The notes under the pieces are model-generated. The model saw only the letters and a program-made list of their open reading frames with translations, was not told the origin of the DNA and did not search any database. Shown here piece by piece: positions 8,519 through 17,864 of a DNA stretch of 64,000 nt. The stretch comes from an uncultured Tateyamaria sp. (GTDB lineage Bacteria > Pseudomonadota > Alphaproteobacteria > Rhodobacterales > Rhodobacteraceae). The position numbers and the translations under genes were made by a program. Position 1 is the first letter of the stretch. Each line of letters begins with the position of its first letter. The stretch is from contig NZ_CANKXW010000004.1 of assembly GCF_947487805.1 (NCBI RefSeq), positions 124,001 to 188,000 of the forward strand. Direction: 5' to 3'.

Positions 8519-9237
8519 GCGTCGCTGGCCTGATCCGCATGGGCGACAACACGTTGGTGCTGGGCCAGCGGCTGTCGGAATGGTGCGGCCATGCGCCCGC
8601 TCTCGAAGAGGACATTGCGCTGGCGAACATGGCGCTGGACCTGATCGGGCAGACGCAGTTGTGGCTGGGCCTCGCGGCATCGCGCGAAGAGGCTGGGCGC
8701 GACGCGGATGCGCTGGCCTATCACCGCGACGCCTGGGACTTTCGCAACCTGCTACTGGTCGAACAACCAAACCGCGATTTTGGCGTGACGATGATGCGGC
8801 AGTTCCTGTTCGACTGCTGGCATTTTGAGGTATTGCAAGCTCTTGCCGCGCACCCAGATGCGGAGGTATCGGCCATCGCGCAGAAGTCCGTCAAAGAGGT
8901 GACGTATCACCGCGAACGGTCTTCGGACACTGTCATCGCGTTGGGCGACGGGACCGAGGAAAGCCGCGGGCGCATGCAAGGGGCTTTGGATCGGCTTTGG
9001 CCATATGTCGGCGAAATGTTCAGCACGGATGACGATGATCTGACGGATATGACGGCACTGCGCCCTGCATTTGACGCCTATGCAGAGACTGTTTTTGCGC
9101 AGGCGACCCTGACCCGGCCCGACAGCGACTTTGCCCATATGGGCGGCAAGACCGGCGCGCGCCACAGCGAACATCTGGGCCACATGTTGGCGACGATGCA
9201 GGTGCTGCCGCGCAGCTATCCGGATGCGACATGGTGA
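8515..9237 (+). CDS. paaC: 1,2-phenylacetyl-CoA epoxidase subunit PaaC
   Basis: Structural ferritin-like partner of PaaA (240 residues), forming the A2C2 core of the epoxidase. It starts with GTG at 8515, overlapping the paaB stop. Landmarks are MGDNTLVLGQRLSEW, EDIALANMALDLIGQ and the C-terminal GARHSEHLGHML. It needs no iron ligands itself. Its end overlaps paaD by 7 nt. Confidence 0.95.
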   Translation: MSVAGLIRMGDNTLVLGQRLSEWCGHAPALEEDIALANMALDLIGQTQLWLGLAASREEAGRDADALAYHRDAWDFRNLLLVEQPNRDFGVTMMRQFLFDCWHFEVLQALAAHPDAEVSAIAQKSVKEVTYHRERSSDTVIALGDGTEESRGRMQGALDRLWPYVGEMFSTDDDDLTDMTALRPAFDAYAETVFAQATLTRPDSDFAHMGGKTGARHSEHLGHMLATMQVLPRSYPDATW

Positions 9238-9698
9238 CGACGCGCGCGTCTGTTCAAGAGGTCTGGACATGGTTGGACGCCGTTCCGGATCCGGAAATCC
9301 CGGTAATTTCGCTTGTCGACCTGGGGATCATCCGGGACGTGCAATGGCAGGGCGAGCAACTGGAGATCACGGTCACGCCGACCTATTCCGGGTGCCCCGC
9401 GACGACGATTATCAACCTCGAAATTGAAACGGCCCTGCGCGCGCGTGGGGTCGAAAACCTGTCTCTGAAACGGCAAATCGCGCCGCCCTGGACGACGGAT
9501 TGGATGACCGACGCCGGCAAGGCCAAGCTGGAACGCTATGGCATCGCGCCGCCACAACCGTCGGGCGGGCCGGATCACTGCCCCCGGTGCCAGTCCACCC
9601 GCGTGGAAAAGATCAGCCAGTTCGGCTCCACCCCCTGCAAGGCGCAGTGGCGGTGTACCGAGTGTCTGGAACCCTTCGACTATTTCAAATGCATATGA
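9231..9698 (+). CDS. paaD: phenylacetate pathway Fe-S assembly protein PaaD
   Basis: DUF59/MIP18-type protein (155 residues) needed to mature the epoxidase, probably by Fe-S delivery to PaaE. The N-terminal part has the family signature VPDPEIPVISLVDLGI and TPTYSGCPA. The C-terminal part carries a four-cysteine zinc- or cluster-binding knuckle (CPRC, then C..C with the last Cys in YFKC). ATG at 9231 lies inside the end of paaC, and TGA overlaps paaE. Confidence 0.93.
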   Translation: MVTTRASVQEVWTWLDAVPDPEIPVISLVDLGIIRDVQWQGEQLEITVTPTYSGCPATTIINLEIETALRARGVENLSLKRQIAPPWTTDWMTDAGKAKLERYGIAPPQPSGGPDHCPRCQSTRVEKISQFGSTPCKAQWRCTECLEPFDYFKCI

Positions 9699-10759
9699 GC
9701 CAGTTTCACCCCCTCACCGTCACCGACATCCACCGCACCATCCGGGATGCGGTTGTGCTGACGCTTGCGCCGGATAATCCTGAGGCGTTCCGCTTTGTGC
9801 CGGGCCAGTACCTGACCTTCAAACGCGATTTCGACGGCACGGAGCTGCGGCGCAACTATTCAATCTGCGCGGGCCTTGACGATGGCACCCTTCAGGTGGG
9901 GATCAAACGTGTGGATGGCGGAGCGTTTTCCACTTTTGCCAATACCGCTTTGCGGGTTGGTGACACCCTTCTTGCCATGCCGCCGATGGGCAATTTTTGC
10001 ACGGAGATCGACCCTAACAAAGGCAAATCGTACCTGGGCTTTGCCGGTGGATCCGGCATCACGCCGATCCTGTCGATCCTGAAAACCGTTTTGGCGCGCG
10101 AACCCGACAGCATGTTCACCCTGCTCTATGCCAACCGCGCCGTGCATACGATCATGTTCCGGGAGGAGCTTGAGGATCTGAAGAACCGGTATATGGGGCG
10201 GCTGACCTTGATCCATGTGCTGGAAACCGGTCAGGACATCGACCTGTTCTCCGGGCGCATTGATGCCGCGAAATGCGAGGCGCTGTTCAAGTCGTGGGTC
10301 AATATCGCGGCAACAGACATGGCGCTCATCTGTGGGCCTGAACCAATGATGCTGGCCATTGCGGGCGCGCTGGAGTCGCACGGGTTGCGCAAGGACCAGA
10401 TCAAGTTCGAACTGTTCGGCGCAGGGCAAAAAGGGCGGCTGGCCAAGCAGGCGCTGTCCGACCGTGTGCAAGGGGCCGCTGAAACCCGTGCCGAAATCAC
10501 GCTGGATGGCACGACACACAGCATCGAAATGGCCAAGGACCTGTCCGTTCTCGAAGCCGCCTTGGGCAACAGCCTCGATGCGCCCTTTGCCTGCAAGGCG
10601 GGTGTGTGCAGCACCTGCAAGGCCAAGGTGACGGCAGGGGAGTACGAAATGCTCAGCAACCACGCGCTGGAGGATTATGAGGTCGAGGCGGGCTTTGTCC
10701 TTACATGTCAGTGTTACCCGCTGAGCGACGCGATAACCGTCGATTATGACCAACACTAG
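9695..10759 (+). CDS. paaE: phenylacetyl-CoA epoxidase reductase PaaE
   Basis: NADPH-dependent reductase (354 residues) that feeds electrons to the PaaA di-iron site. FAD domain with RRNYSIC, NAD(P) domain with GGSGITPILSIL, and a C-terminal plant-type ferredoxin domain with the 2Fe-2S cysteines in CKAGVCSTC and the later LTCQCYP. The start at 9695 forms an ATGA overlap with paaD; an ATG two codons earlier (9689) is also possible. Confidence 0.95.
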   Translation: MSQFHPLTVTDIHRTIRDAVVLTLAPDNPEAFRFVPGQYLTFKRDFDGTELRRNYSICAGLDDGTLQVGIKRVDGGAFSTFANTALRVGDTLLAMPPMGNFCTEIDPNKGKSYLGFAGGSGITPILSILKTVLAREPDSMFTLLYANRAVHTIMFREELEDLKNRYMGRLTLIHVLETGQDIDLFSGRIDAAKCEALFKSWVNIAATDMALICGPEPMMLAIAGALESHGLRKDQIKFELFGAGQKGRLAKQALSDRVQGAAETRAEITLDGTTHSIEMAKDLSVLEAALGNSLDAPFACKAGVCSTCKAKVTAGEYEMLSNHALEDYEVEAGFVLTCQCYPLSDAITVDYDQH

Positions 10760-10769
10760 AAAGAGCGCC

Positions 10770-12785
10770 ATGATTGAGGTTCACAGCTTTGCCGCCGGTC
10801 AGTGGATCGCCCCCGGATCTGATGCACGACCTATCGAAAGCGCCATAACGGGCGAGATCATCGCCCGGGCGGGCAATGACCGTTTGGATGTGCAGGCTAT
10901 GCGCGCCTATGCGCGCGATATCGGCGGCCCCGCCCTGCGTGCACTGACGTTCCATGACCGCGCCCGCATGCTCAAGGCGCTTGCCCTGTACCTGCGGCAG
11001 CATCGCCAGACGCTCTACGACCTCAGCTTTGACACCGGCGCGACGCAGGCGGATCACCTGATCGACGTGGATGGCGGGATTGGCACCATGCTCGTGTTTG
11101 CCTCCAAGGGGCGGCGAGAGATGCCGGATGGGCACGTCTTCCTCGACGGGCCGACCGAACAGCTGGGCCGCGCCGGGCAGTTTGTTGGGCGGCATATCTG
11201 CACACCCTTGCAAGGGGTCGCGGTGCACATCAACGCGTTCAACTTTCCGGTCTGGGGGATGTTGGAGAAGGTGGCGCCCTGCCTGCTGGGCGGGGTTCCC
11301 GCCATTGTGAAGCCGGCCACGGCTACGTCTTATGTGACCGAGGCCTGCGTGCGCCTGATCCAGCAAAGCGGGTTGCTGCCCGAAGGCACTTTGCAACTGA
11401 TCTCGGGCGGCACCGGTGATCTGCTGGATCATCTGGATTGCCAGGACGTCGTGACGTTTACCGGATCGGCAAAAACGGCTCTGAAACTGCGGAAAAACGG
11501 AAATCTGATGGCCAATTCCGTCCGGTTTACGGCCGAACAGGACAGTCTGAACGCCTCCGTGCTGGGGCCGGATGCGACGCCGGGAACGCCTGAGTTTGAC
11601 GTGTTCGTGCGGGAAGTGACGCGCGAAATGACCGCGAAGGCCGGGCAGAAATGCACCGCGATCCGGCGTATCATGGTCCCGGCCGTACAGGCGGATGCGG
11701 TGGCTGCGGCCCTATCCGCCGCTTTGAAGGGCATCCGCGTCGGAGATCCAAGACAGGCCGAAACGCAGATGGGTGCGCTGGTGTCTGCTGCGCAAAAGGC
11801 AGACGTCTTGCAGCAGATCGACCGCTTTTCCGCGGAAACAGAGACTGTTTTTGGCGATCCGGGCGATTTCGCCATGGCAGACAGCAAGGGCGCGTTCCTG
11901 CCGCCGATACTGTTGCACTGTGGCGACCCGGACGCGGCGCAGGTTGTCCATGACGTCGAGGCCTTTGGCCCAGTGTCGACCCTTATGCCCTACCGCGATC
12001 TGGATCATGCCGCCGCCCTTTTGAACAGGGGCAAAGGCTCTTTGGTGGCCTCTGTGATCACCCATGATGCACAGGTCGCACGGGACATTACACTAGCCTC
12101 TGCGGCGTTTCACGGGCGGCTTTACTTCAACAACCGAACCAGCATGGAAGAGGCGACGGGCCACGGCGCGCCGCTGCCCCACATGGTGCACGGCGGGCCG
12201 GGGCGCGCAGGGGGCGGAGAAGAGTTGGGCGGTATTCGCGCCGTTACCCACTATATGCAACGCACCGCCGTTCAGGGCAGCCCGGACATCCTGACCGCCA
12301 TCACCGGCCAATGGGTGCCGGGCTCCGCCGAAACCAGCGACAAACCGCACCCGTTCACGCGGCCCTTCGGTGATGTGGCCATTGGTGACACGTTGCACAG
12401 CCCAAGCCGTCAGGTCACCCTCGACGATATCGAGACATTTGCGCATTTCACCGGCGACACGTTCTATGCCCACATGGATGATGCGGCGGCGCGGGCCAAT
12501 CCGTTCTTTCCCGGGCGGGTGGCGCATGGCTACCTGCTGCTCAGCTTTGCCGCGGGACTGTTCGTGCAGCCAGATCCGGGGCCGGTTCTTGCCAATACCG
12601 GGTTGGACAATTTGCGGTTCATGAAACCGGTGGAGGCAGGCGACAGCATTCAGGTCCGCCTGACGGTCAAGGCCAAGACGCCGCGCAATGACGACTATGG
12701 CGAGGTCCGGTGGCACGTCACCGTGACCAATCAGAACACAGAGACAGTGGCCGAATACGAGCTGCTGACCATGAATGCGTATTGA
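10770..12785 (+). CDS. paaZ: bifunctional oxepin-CoA hydrolase / semialdehyde dehydrogenase PaaZ
   Basis: Ring-opening enzyme (671 residues). The C-terminal hotdog (MaoC-like) domain hydrolyses oxepin-CoA and the N-terminal aldehyde dehydrogenase oxidises the resulting semialdehyde with NADP. With the start at 10770 the dehydrogenase residues fall at E256 (TAEQDS) and C295 (GQKCTAIRR), which agrees with the numbering I recall for E. coli PaaZ and supports this start over ATG 10746. The hydratase pair is D563 and H568 (GDTFYAH), with the following FFPGRVAHGYLLLS typical of hotdog hydratases. Both active sites look complete. It starts 10 nt after paaE and its end overlaps the regulator gene. 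Confidence 0.95.
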   Translation: MIEVHSFAAGQWIAPGSDARPIESAITGEIIARAGNDRLDVQAMRAYARDIGGPALRALTFHDRARMLKALALYLRQHRQTLYDLSFDTGATQADHLIDVDGGIGTMLVFASKGRREMPDGHVFLDGPTEQLGRAGQFVGRHICTPLQGVAVHINAFNFPVWGMLEKVAPCLLGGVPAIVKPATATSYVTEACVRLIQQSGLLPEGTLQLISGGTGDLLDHLDCQDVVTFTGSAKTALKLRKNGNLMANSVRFTAEQDSLNASVLGPDATPGTPEFDVFVREVTREMTAKAGQKCTAIRRIMVPAVQADAVAAALSAALKGIRVGDPRQAETQMGALVSAAQKADVLQQIDRFSAETETVFGDPGDFAMADSKGAFLPPILLHCGDPDAAQVVHDVEAFGPVSTLMPYRDLDHAAALLNRGKGSLVASVITHDAQVARDITLASAAFHGRLYFNNRTSMEEATGHGAPLPHMVHGGPGRAGGGEELGGIRAVTHYMQRTAVQGSPDILTAITGQWVPGSAETSDKPHPFTRPFGDVAIGDTLHSPSRQVTLDDIETFAHFTGDTFYAHMDDAAARANPFFPGRVAHGYLLLSFAAGLFVQPDPGPVLANTGLDNLRFMKPVEAGDSIQVRLTVKAKTPRNDDYGEVRWHVTVTNQNTETVAEYELLTMNAY

Positions 12786-13533
12786 GGCCCATGCCGGCGC
12801 CATCGGCGCGTTGACGGACCTGGGGCCATTGCGCGTCTGGTCCGTATTGGTGACCGTTTTTGGCGACCTTGCGCCCGATGTCGCACTGGATGGTCCAACC
12901 CTGTCCGCGATCATGACCGCGATCGGGATCAAGCCCGAAGCCACCCGCGTGGCCCTACACCGGCTGCGCAGCGACGGATGGATCGTGTCGGAAAAGAAAG
13001 GGCGGACCAGCCTGCACAGCCTGACGGCCCAAGGCCAGCGGGACAGCATAAAGGCCCGCCCGCGCATTTATGGCACGCCCGGGGACATGGGCGGCGGTGC
13101 CCACGCGGTGCTGATGCCGGATGCGGCCAATGTGCCTGATACCGCACTGTTCTCACCCGTCGCACCGCGTCTTTACCTCTGCGCCCATGACACGCCGGTA
13201 CCGGAGGGTGCGATGCAGTTGCAGCCGATGGATTTTCCCGAGTGGTTGGGCGCGCAGATCGAAACGGATGCGCTGCGCGATGCGTACAAGTCGCTGCATG
13301 CCGTGCTGCTGGATATTGAAACCGAATTGGCGGGCGTGACGCTGACGCCGCTGGAAACGGCCGTGTTGCGGGTGATGATCGTGCATGCCTGGCGCAGGTT
13401 GGCCTTGAAACATCCAGACCTGCCGCGCGCGGCCCATTCAACGGCATGGCGCGGGCACGATTGTCGTGCGCTGGTCACCAAATTGCTGACCGATTACCCG
13501 CGCCCTGTCCTTGATACGATCAAAGCCGCCTAA
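12775..13533 (+). CDS. PaaX-family transcriptional regulator
   Basis: A 252-residue regulator with an N-terminal winged helix (ALDGPTLSAIMTAIGIKPEATRVALHRLRSDGWI split over helix-turn-helix and wing) and the longer PaaX-type ligand domain. PaaX proteins repress paa genes and are released by phenylacetyl-CoA. The ATG overlaps the paaZ end by 11 nt, so it is co-transcribed with the genes it presumably controls, implying feedback. The family is identified by overall pattern; I did not see an obvious PaaX operator. Many related alphaproteobacteria use a TetR-type PaaR as well, which is not in this window. Confidence 0.82.
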   Translation: MRIEAHAGAIGALTDLGPLRVWSVLVTVFGDLAPDVALDGPTLSAIMTAIGIKPEATRVALHRLRSDGWIVSEKKGRTSLHSLTAQGQRDSIKARPRIYGTPGDMGGGAHAVLMPDAANVPDTALFSPVAPRLYLCAHDTPVPEGAMQLQPMDFPEWLGAQIETDALRDAYKSLHAVLLDIETELAGVTLTPLETAVLRVMIVHAWRRLALKHPDLPRAAHSTAWRGHDCRALVTKLLTDYPRPVLDTIKAA

Positions 13534-13576
13534 ACCCGGCTTTCCCATGGGCAAGTCAGGCGCTATAGCGGGTGCC

Positions 13577-14191
13577 ATGACCAATACGCTCCATATCTCC
13601 GACCTGCCTGATGACCTGGACCTTGGCCCGGTTGTCGCCATCGACTGCGAAACCATGGGCCTGCATCCGCACCGCGACCGTCTTTGCGTGGTGCAGCTGT
13701 CGGGCGGGGACGGCAACGCACATATTGTGCAGATCAAGAAAGGCCAGACCGAGGCACCGAACCTGTGCCGGCTGTTGACCGACCCTGAGGTGCTCAAGCT
13801 GTTCCACTTTGGTCGGTTCGACATCGCGGCGATGCAAAACGCCTTTGGTGCCGTGACGGCCCCGGTCTATTGCACCAAGATCGCCAGCCGCCTGATCCGC
13901 ACATATACCGACCGGCATGGGCTCAAGAACTTGCTGCAAGAGCTGCTCGGCATCGACATCTCGAAACAACAGCAGTCCAGCGATTGGGGTGCCGAGACAT
14001 TGACCGACGCACAGCTGGAATATGCAGCGTCGGACGTCCTGTACCTGCACAAGCTACGTGATGCGCTGAACATCCGACTGGAACGCGAGGGGCGGATGGA
14101 GATCGCGCAGGCCTGTTTCGATTTCCTGCCAATGCGCGCCAACCTTGACCTTGCCGGGTGGCCCGACACGGACATCTTTGCGCACTCATGA
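13577..14191 (+). CDS. rnd: ribonuclease D (short form)
   Basis: DEDD-type 3'-5' exoribonuclease of 204 residues. Exo I motif is AIDCETMGLHP, exo II lies in LFHFGRFDIAAM, and exo III is LEYAASDVLYLHKL. It has the nuclease domain only and lacks the HRDC domains of E. coli RNase D, as is usual for the short alphaproteobacterial form. The start at 13577 is chosen because the sequence before it is not conserved-looking. Its TGA overlaps the kdsD start (ATGA). Confidence 0.88.
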   Translation: MTNTLHISDLPDDLDLGPVVAIDCETMGLHPHRDRLCVVQLSGGDGNAHIVQIKKGQTEAPNLCRLLTDPEVLKLFHFGRFDIAAMQNAFGAVTAPVYCTKIASRLIRTYTDRHGLKNLLQELLGIDISKQQQSSDWGAETLTDAQLEYAASDVLYLHKLRDALNIRLEREGRMEIAQACFDFLPMRANLDLAGWPDTDIFAHS

Positions 14192-15156
14192 CGGACAAGA
14201 CACCCTTTATCGATACCGCGCGCCGCGTCATCCGGACCGAAGCAGAGGCGTTGAACATGCTGGCGGACAGCATCGACGCCAGCTTTCGCGCGGCCATCGA
14301 CATATTGCTGAACGCCTCGGGGCGCGTGATTGTCACTGGCATCGGAAAATCCGGGCACATCGCCCGCAAGATTGCGGCGACCCTCGCCAGCACCGGCACG
14401 CCCGCCCAGTTCGTGCACCCCGCCGAGGCCAGCCACGGGGACCTTGGCATGGTCACCCGGCATGACGTTGTCCTTGCGATTTCCAACGGCGGCGAAGCGC
14501 CGGAACTTGCAAATATGATCGCGTTTTCCCGCCGGTTCGACATTCCGCTGATCGGCATGACCAAAGCGCCCAAGAGCAGCCTGGGCAGCCAGTGCGATGT
14601 CGTGCTGCAACTGCCGGATCTGGGCGAAGCTTGCGGCACCGGCGTGGTCCCGACCAGTTCGACCACGATGACGCTGGCACTGGGCGATGCGCTGGCCGTG
14701 GCACTGATGGAGCATAGATCCTTTACCGCAGAGCATTTTCGCGATTTTCATCCCGGTGGCAAATTGGGCGCCATGCTGTCGCGCGTCGGTGATCTGATGC
14801 ACACGGGTGACGCGATGCCGTTGGTGACCCTGACCACACCGATGTCGGACGCTTTGCTTGAGATCAGCAGCAAGAGCCTCGGCGTCGCCGGTGTCACCGC
14901 GCAGGACGGGACGCTTGCGGGGATCATCACCGACGGTGACCTGCGGCGGCACATGGATGGGCTGCTTGGGTTGACAGCTGCCGACGTCATGACCACCTCT
15001 CCTACAACGATTGAAACAAGGGCGCTGGCCGAAGAGGCGGTTGCCCTGATGAACCAACGCAAGATCACCTGCGTGTTTGCCGTGTCCGAAACAGGGCCAG
15101 CTATTCCGCAAGGCATCCTGCATATCCACGACTGCCTGCGGGTGGGCTTGGGATAG
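14188..15156 (+). CDS. kdsD: arabinose-5-phosphate isomerase (KdsD/KpsF family)
   Basis: Converts ribulose-5-phosphate to arabinose-5-phosphate, the first step of Kdo synthesis. A SIS domain (about 35-175) carries GIGKSGHIARK, the STGTPAQFVHPAEASHGDLG region and TSSTTMTLALGDALA. Two CBS domains follow (about 205-320) with GIITDGDLRRHM as landmark. The length of 322 residues is standard. The gene sits directly before lptC, lptA and lptB, the usual LPS neighbourhood. kdsC, often found between kdsD and lptC in other groups, is absent here. Confidence 0.92.
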   Translation: MTDKTPFIDTARRVIRTEAEALNMLADSIDASFRAAIDILLNASGRVIVTGIGKSGHIARKIAATLASTGTPAQFVHPAEASHGDLGMVTRHDVVLAISNGGEAPELANMIAFSRRFDIPLIGMTKAPKSSLGSQCDVVLQLPDLGEACGTGVVPTSSTTMTLALGDALAVALMEHRSFTAEHFRDFHPGGKLGAMLSRVGDLMHTGDAMPLVTLTTPMSDALLEISSKSLGVAGVTAQDGTLAGIITDGDLRRHMDGLLGLTAADVMTTSPTTIETRALAEEAVALMNQRKITCVFAVSETGPAIPQGILHIHDCLRVGLG

Positions 15157-15180
15157 GCCGACAGGGCCGGGGAACAAGGC

Positions 15181-15777
15181 ATGGACCGCTATTCGCGACT
15201 GGTCGCCTGGCTCAAGGTATTGCTCCCGCTGACGGCGCTGGGCCTGCTGTCGACGCTGTTCCTGTTGTCGCGCAATATTGATCCGATGGCCGCCATCCCC
15301 TTTGCCGAAACGGAGATTGCCGAGCGGCTGAAGGGCCAACAGATCACCGCGCCGTTTTTCTCTGGCACCACATCGTCGGGTGACCGCGTCACCGTCTCTG
15401 CCGGCAAGATGGCCACGCGCAGCGGCAGCAACAACGAGGCAAGCGACCTGTCGGCACAGATCGACCTCGCCTCGGGGACGCGCATCGTATTGTTTTCGGA
15501 CCGGGGCGAGTTTGACATGCTGGGTGGCGCGACCGTGCTTGCTGGCAAGGTCGTCATCACCACGTCCACGGGGTACAAATTGACCTCGGACGCGCTGAAT
15601 ACGAATTTCGACACGCTGTCTGTCGAATCACCGGGGCCTGTCATGGGGTCGGGTCCCTTGGGAGCGTTGAATGCCGGCCGAATGCAACTGCAACGGGTCG
15701 AAGGCAATGAAAACGCTCAATTGATTTTCACAAATGGGGTGAAACTGATATACGATCCCAAATCTTTGGAAGAGTGA
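15181..15777 (+). CDS. lptC: LPS export ABC transporter periplasmic protein LptC
   Basis: Bitopic inner-membrane protein (198 residues) that passes LPS from the LptBFG extractor to LptA. One N-terminal membrane segment (about 9-28, LKVLLPLTALGLLSTLFLLS) is followed by a beta-jellyroll periplasmic domain. Identity rests on this topology plus location between kdsD and lptA. The end overlaps the lptA GTG start by 4 nt. Confidence 0.85.
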   Translation: MDRYSRLVAWLKVLLPLTALGLLSTLFLLSRNIDPMAAIPFAETEIAERLKGQQITAPFFSGTTSSGDRVTVSAGKMATRSGSNNEASDLSAQIDLASGTRIVLFSDRGEFDMLGGATVLAGKVVITTSTGYKLTSDALNTNFDTLSVESPGPVMGSGPLGALNAGRMQLQRVEGNENAQLIFTNGVKLIYDPKSLEE

Positions 15778-16274
15778 AAGACCACGTGACTGTGCTTCGT
15801 ATCCTTGCCTGCCTTGCCCTTTTGGGGCTCTCGACACCTGCAATTGCCCAAGGCACCAAGGTCGCGTTTGGCGCGATTCAGCAGGACACCTCGGCGCCCG
15901 TCGAAGTCAGCGCCGACGAGTTGAACGTCGATCAAGCAAGCGGGGCCGCGATTTTCAGCGGCAATGTCGTGATTGGACAGGGCGCCATGCGGCTGTCTGC
16001 CGCGCGCGTTCTGGTGATCTATCGCGAGGACAGCGCAGGCATTCAACGGCTTGAGGCGACGGGCGGCGTAACACTGGTATCCGGGGCAGATGCCGCCGAA
16101 TCGCAGCGCGCGGATTACAACATAGATCAGGGCGTCATCGTGATGTCCGGCGACGTTCTGATGACCCAGGGCAAGAGCGCGCTCAGCGCGGACCGCATGA
16201 CCGTCAATCTTGATGACGGCACCGCTCGCATGCAGGGGCGCGTGAAAACCATTCTGCAAACCGGAAACAACTAG
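15774..16274 (+). CDS. lptA: LPS transport periplasmic protein LptA
   Basis: Periplasmic bridge protein (166 residues) of the LPS export machine. A signal peptide ends near PAIAQ, followed by an OstA-type domain with [19 protein letters not shown] and [13 protein letters not shown] at 15774 overlaps the lptC stop; a second in-frame GTG at 15786 would shorten the signal n-region. The stop overlaps the lptB start, so C, A and B form a coupled set. Confidence 0.88.
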   Translation: MKDHVTVLRILACLALLGLSTPAIAQGTKVAFGAIQQDTSAPVEVSADELNVDQASGAAIFSGNVVIGQGAMRLSAARVLVIYREDSAGIQRLEATGGVTLVSGADAAESQRADYNIDQGVIVMSGDVLMTQGKSALSADRMTVNLDDGTARMQGRVKTILQTGNN

Positions 16275-17032
16275 TGCCCAAACCCGACCTGAAATTGGCG
16301 GGTGGGTCCGTGGGGCTCAAGATCTCGCATTTGCGGAAATCCTACCGCAAGAAACTGGTGATCCGCGATTTTTCGATGGAGCTGAACCGGGGCGAGGTCG
16401 TGGCGTTGTTGGGTCCCAACGGATCGGGCAAGACGACGACGTTCTACAGTGTAGCCGGGCTGGTGACGCCAGAAGGTGGCACCGTCACGCTGGACGGGAC
16501 GGACGTGACAGCATTGCCGATGTACCGCCGTGCTCAGATGGGCATTGGGTATCTGCCTCAGGAAATGAGCATCTTTCGTGGGTTGAGCGTGCAGGACAAC
16601 ATCCTTGCCATCCTCGACATCACCGAAAAGAACCGGCACAAGCGACGCGAGCGACTCGAAGAATTGTTGAGCGAATTTTCCATCGAACACATGCGCCGCG
16701 CCCCCGCGCTGGCGCTGTCGGGTGGTGAAAGACGGCGTGTGGAGATTGCGCGCGCACTGGCAGCGAACCCGCGCTACTTGTTGCTGGACGAGCCCTTTGC
16801 AGGGGTTGACCCGATCTCGGTCGGGGACATCCGTAACCTTGTGGCCGACCTCAAGAACCGCGGCCTTGGCGTACTGATCACGGATCATAACGTGCGGGAA
16901 ACGCTGGATATTGTGGACCGAGCATATATCCTCCACGACGGTCAGGTGCTGATGTCTGGCACACCCGAAGAGGTTGTGCAGAACGAAAATGTGCGGCGTG
17001 TCTATCTGGGCGACAACTTCCGCATCGGCTAG
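16274..17032 (+). CDS. lptB: LPS export ABC transporter ATP-binding protein LptB
   Basis: Cytoplasmic ATPase (252 residues) powering LPS extraction with LptFG. Walker A is [10 protein letters not shown], the signature is [15 protein letters not shown], and Walker B is [13 protein letters not shown]; the switch histidine lies in [10 protein letters not shown]. The GTG start shares its G with the lptA stop TAG. The gene ends 229 nt before hpf. In many proteobacteria rpoN follows here, but not in this window. Confidence 0.96.
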   Translation: MPKPDLKLAGGSVGLKISHLRKSYRKKLVIRDFSMELNRGEVVALLGPNGSGKTTTFYSVAGLVTPEGGTVTLDGTDVTALPMYRRAQMGIGYLPQEMSIFRGLSVQDNILAILDITEKNRHKRRERLEELLSEFSIEHMRRAPALALSGGERRRVEIARALAANPRYLLLDEPFAGVDPISVGDIRNLVADLKNRGLGVLITDHNVRETLDIVDRAYILHDGQVLMSGTPEEVVQNENVRRVYLGDNFRIG

Positions 17033-17062
17033 ACACCGCCGTAACCATGCCACCGCTTTTCA

Positions 17063-17092
17063 TTGACAGGTGCTGCACTTTTGGCGTGCAAT
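17063..17092 (+). promoter_or_regulatory. candidate promoter for hpf
   Basis: TTGACA at 17063-17068 is a perfect -35 hexamer; TGCAAT at 17087-17092, 18 nt later, is a weak -10. It lies in the 229-nt gap between lptB and hpf and would give a leader of about 160 nt containing the hairpin at 17205-17224. This is a pattern match only. Confidence 0.35.
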
Positions 17093-17204
17093 GGAAGTAT
17101 GGCTCTGATGCTGTTCCTGATCCCAAGTTTTGCGCAAACGCCCAGTGGGCGCTGCATGGATCACAACACCGCACGGCCTGTTCCGCAAAACTGACATATC
17201 CCGA

Positions 17205-17224
17205 CTGGCCACGCCTGTGGCCAG
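17205..17224 (+). terminator. hairpin in the lptB-hpf gap
   Basis: CTGGCCAC and GTGGCCAG are perfect 8-bp arms with a GCCT loop, ending 37 nt before the hpf start. No T-run follows, so it is either a weak terminator for lptB transcripts or a structured part of the hpf leader. Confidence 0.4.
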
Positions 17225-17261
17225 CCGTATTGCCAGCGCGGACCCAAATGAAGGAGAAGAC

Positions 17262-17825
17262 ATGCAATACCAAATCAGTGGCAAACAGATCGACATAGGC
17301 GACGCCCTGCAAACACATGTGCGGGACGAATTGGGCAGCGTGGTGCAGAAATATGCAGAACGACCGACCAATGCCAATGTCGTGTTTTCCAAGTCTGCGC
17401 ACGAATATGTCTGCGAGGCGACAGTGCATTTGTCGACCGGGTTGACGGCGCAGGCCAAGGCACATGCCACTGAAATATACGCAGCTTTTGACGGATGCTC
17501 CGAAAAGATGGAAAAACAGCTGCGCCGCTACAAGCGCCGCCTGAAGGACCATCACAAGGATCGCGCGCAGCCAGTTGAACTCTCTGGCGCGGCCTCGTAT
17601 ATCCTCGCCTCTGACACGGGGTCCGACGACTCGGAGCCCGAAAGCCTGCAGCCGATGATCGTGGCAGAGATGGAGACCAAGATCCCGTCACTGTCCGTGG
17701 GCGAGGCGGTAATGCAAATGGAATTGGCAGGCGCACCGGTTTTGGTGTTCCGAAACGAGGGAAAAGACGGACTGAACGTCGTATATCGCCGTGATGATGG
17801 TAATATAGGCTGGATTGATCCGTAA
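17262..17825 (+). CDS. hpf: ribosome hibernation promoting factor, long form
   Basis: Binds the 30S subunit in stationary phase and dimerises 70S ribosomes into inactive 100S particles. The start at 17262 is set by AAGGAGAAG just upstream and the opening MQYQISGKQIDIGDALQTHV. The N-terminal S30AE domain (about 1-100) ends in EKQLRRYKRRLKDHH. The C-terminal dimerisation domain (about 135-187) has KIPSLSVGEAVMQMEL and the final GNIGWIDP. The two-domain, 187-residue layout marks the long form. ptsN follows after 39 nt. Confidence 0.93.
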   Translation: MQYQISGKQIDIGDALQTHVRDELGSVVQKYAERPTNANVVFSKSAHEYVCEATVHLSTGLTAQAKAHATEIYAAFDGCSEKMEKQLRRYKRRLKDHHKDRAQPVELSGAASYILASDTGSDDSEPESLQPMIVAEMETKIPSLSVGEAVMQMELAGAPVLVFRNEGKDGLNVVYRRDDGNIGWIDP

Positions 17826-17864
17826 GGGATCGGCGCGCACAGACGCGCTGACAGTGCGAGCAAT

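Noticed and set aside
13867-15339. 490-codon minus-strand open frame over rnd and kdsD
   Set aside because: Shadow of two well-supported plus-strand genes.
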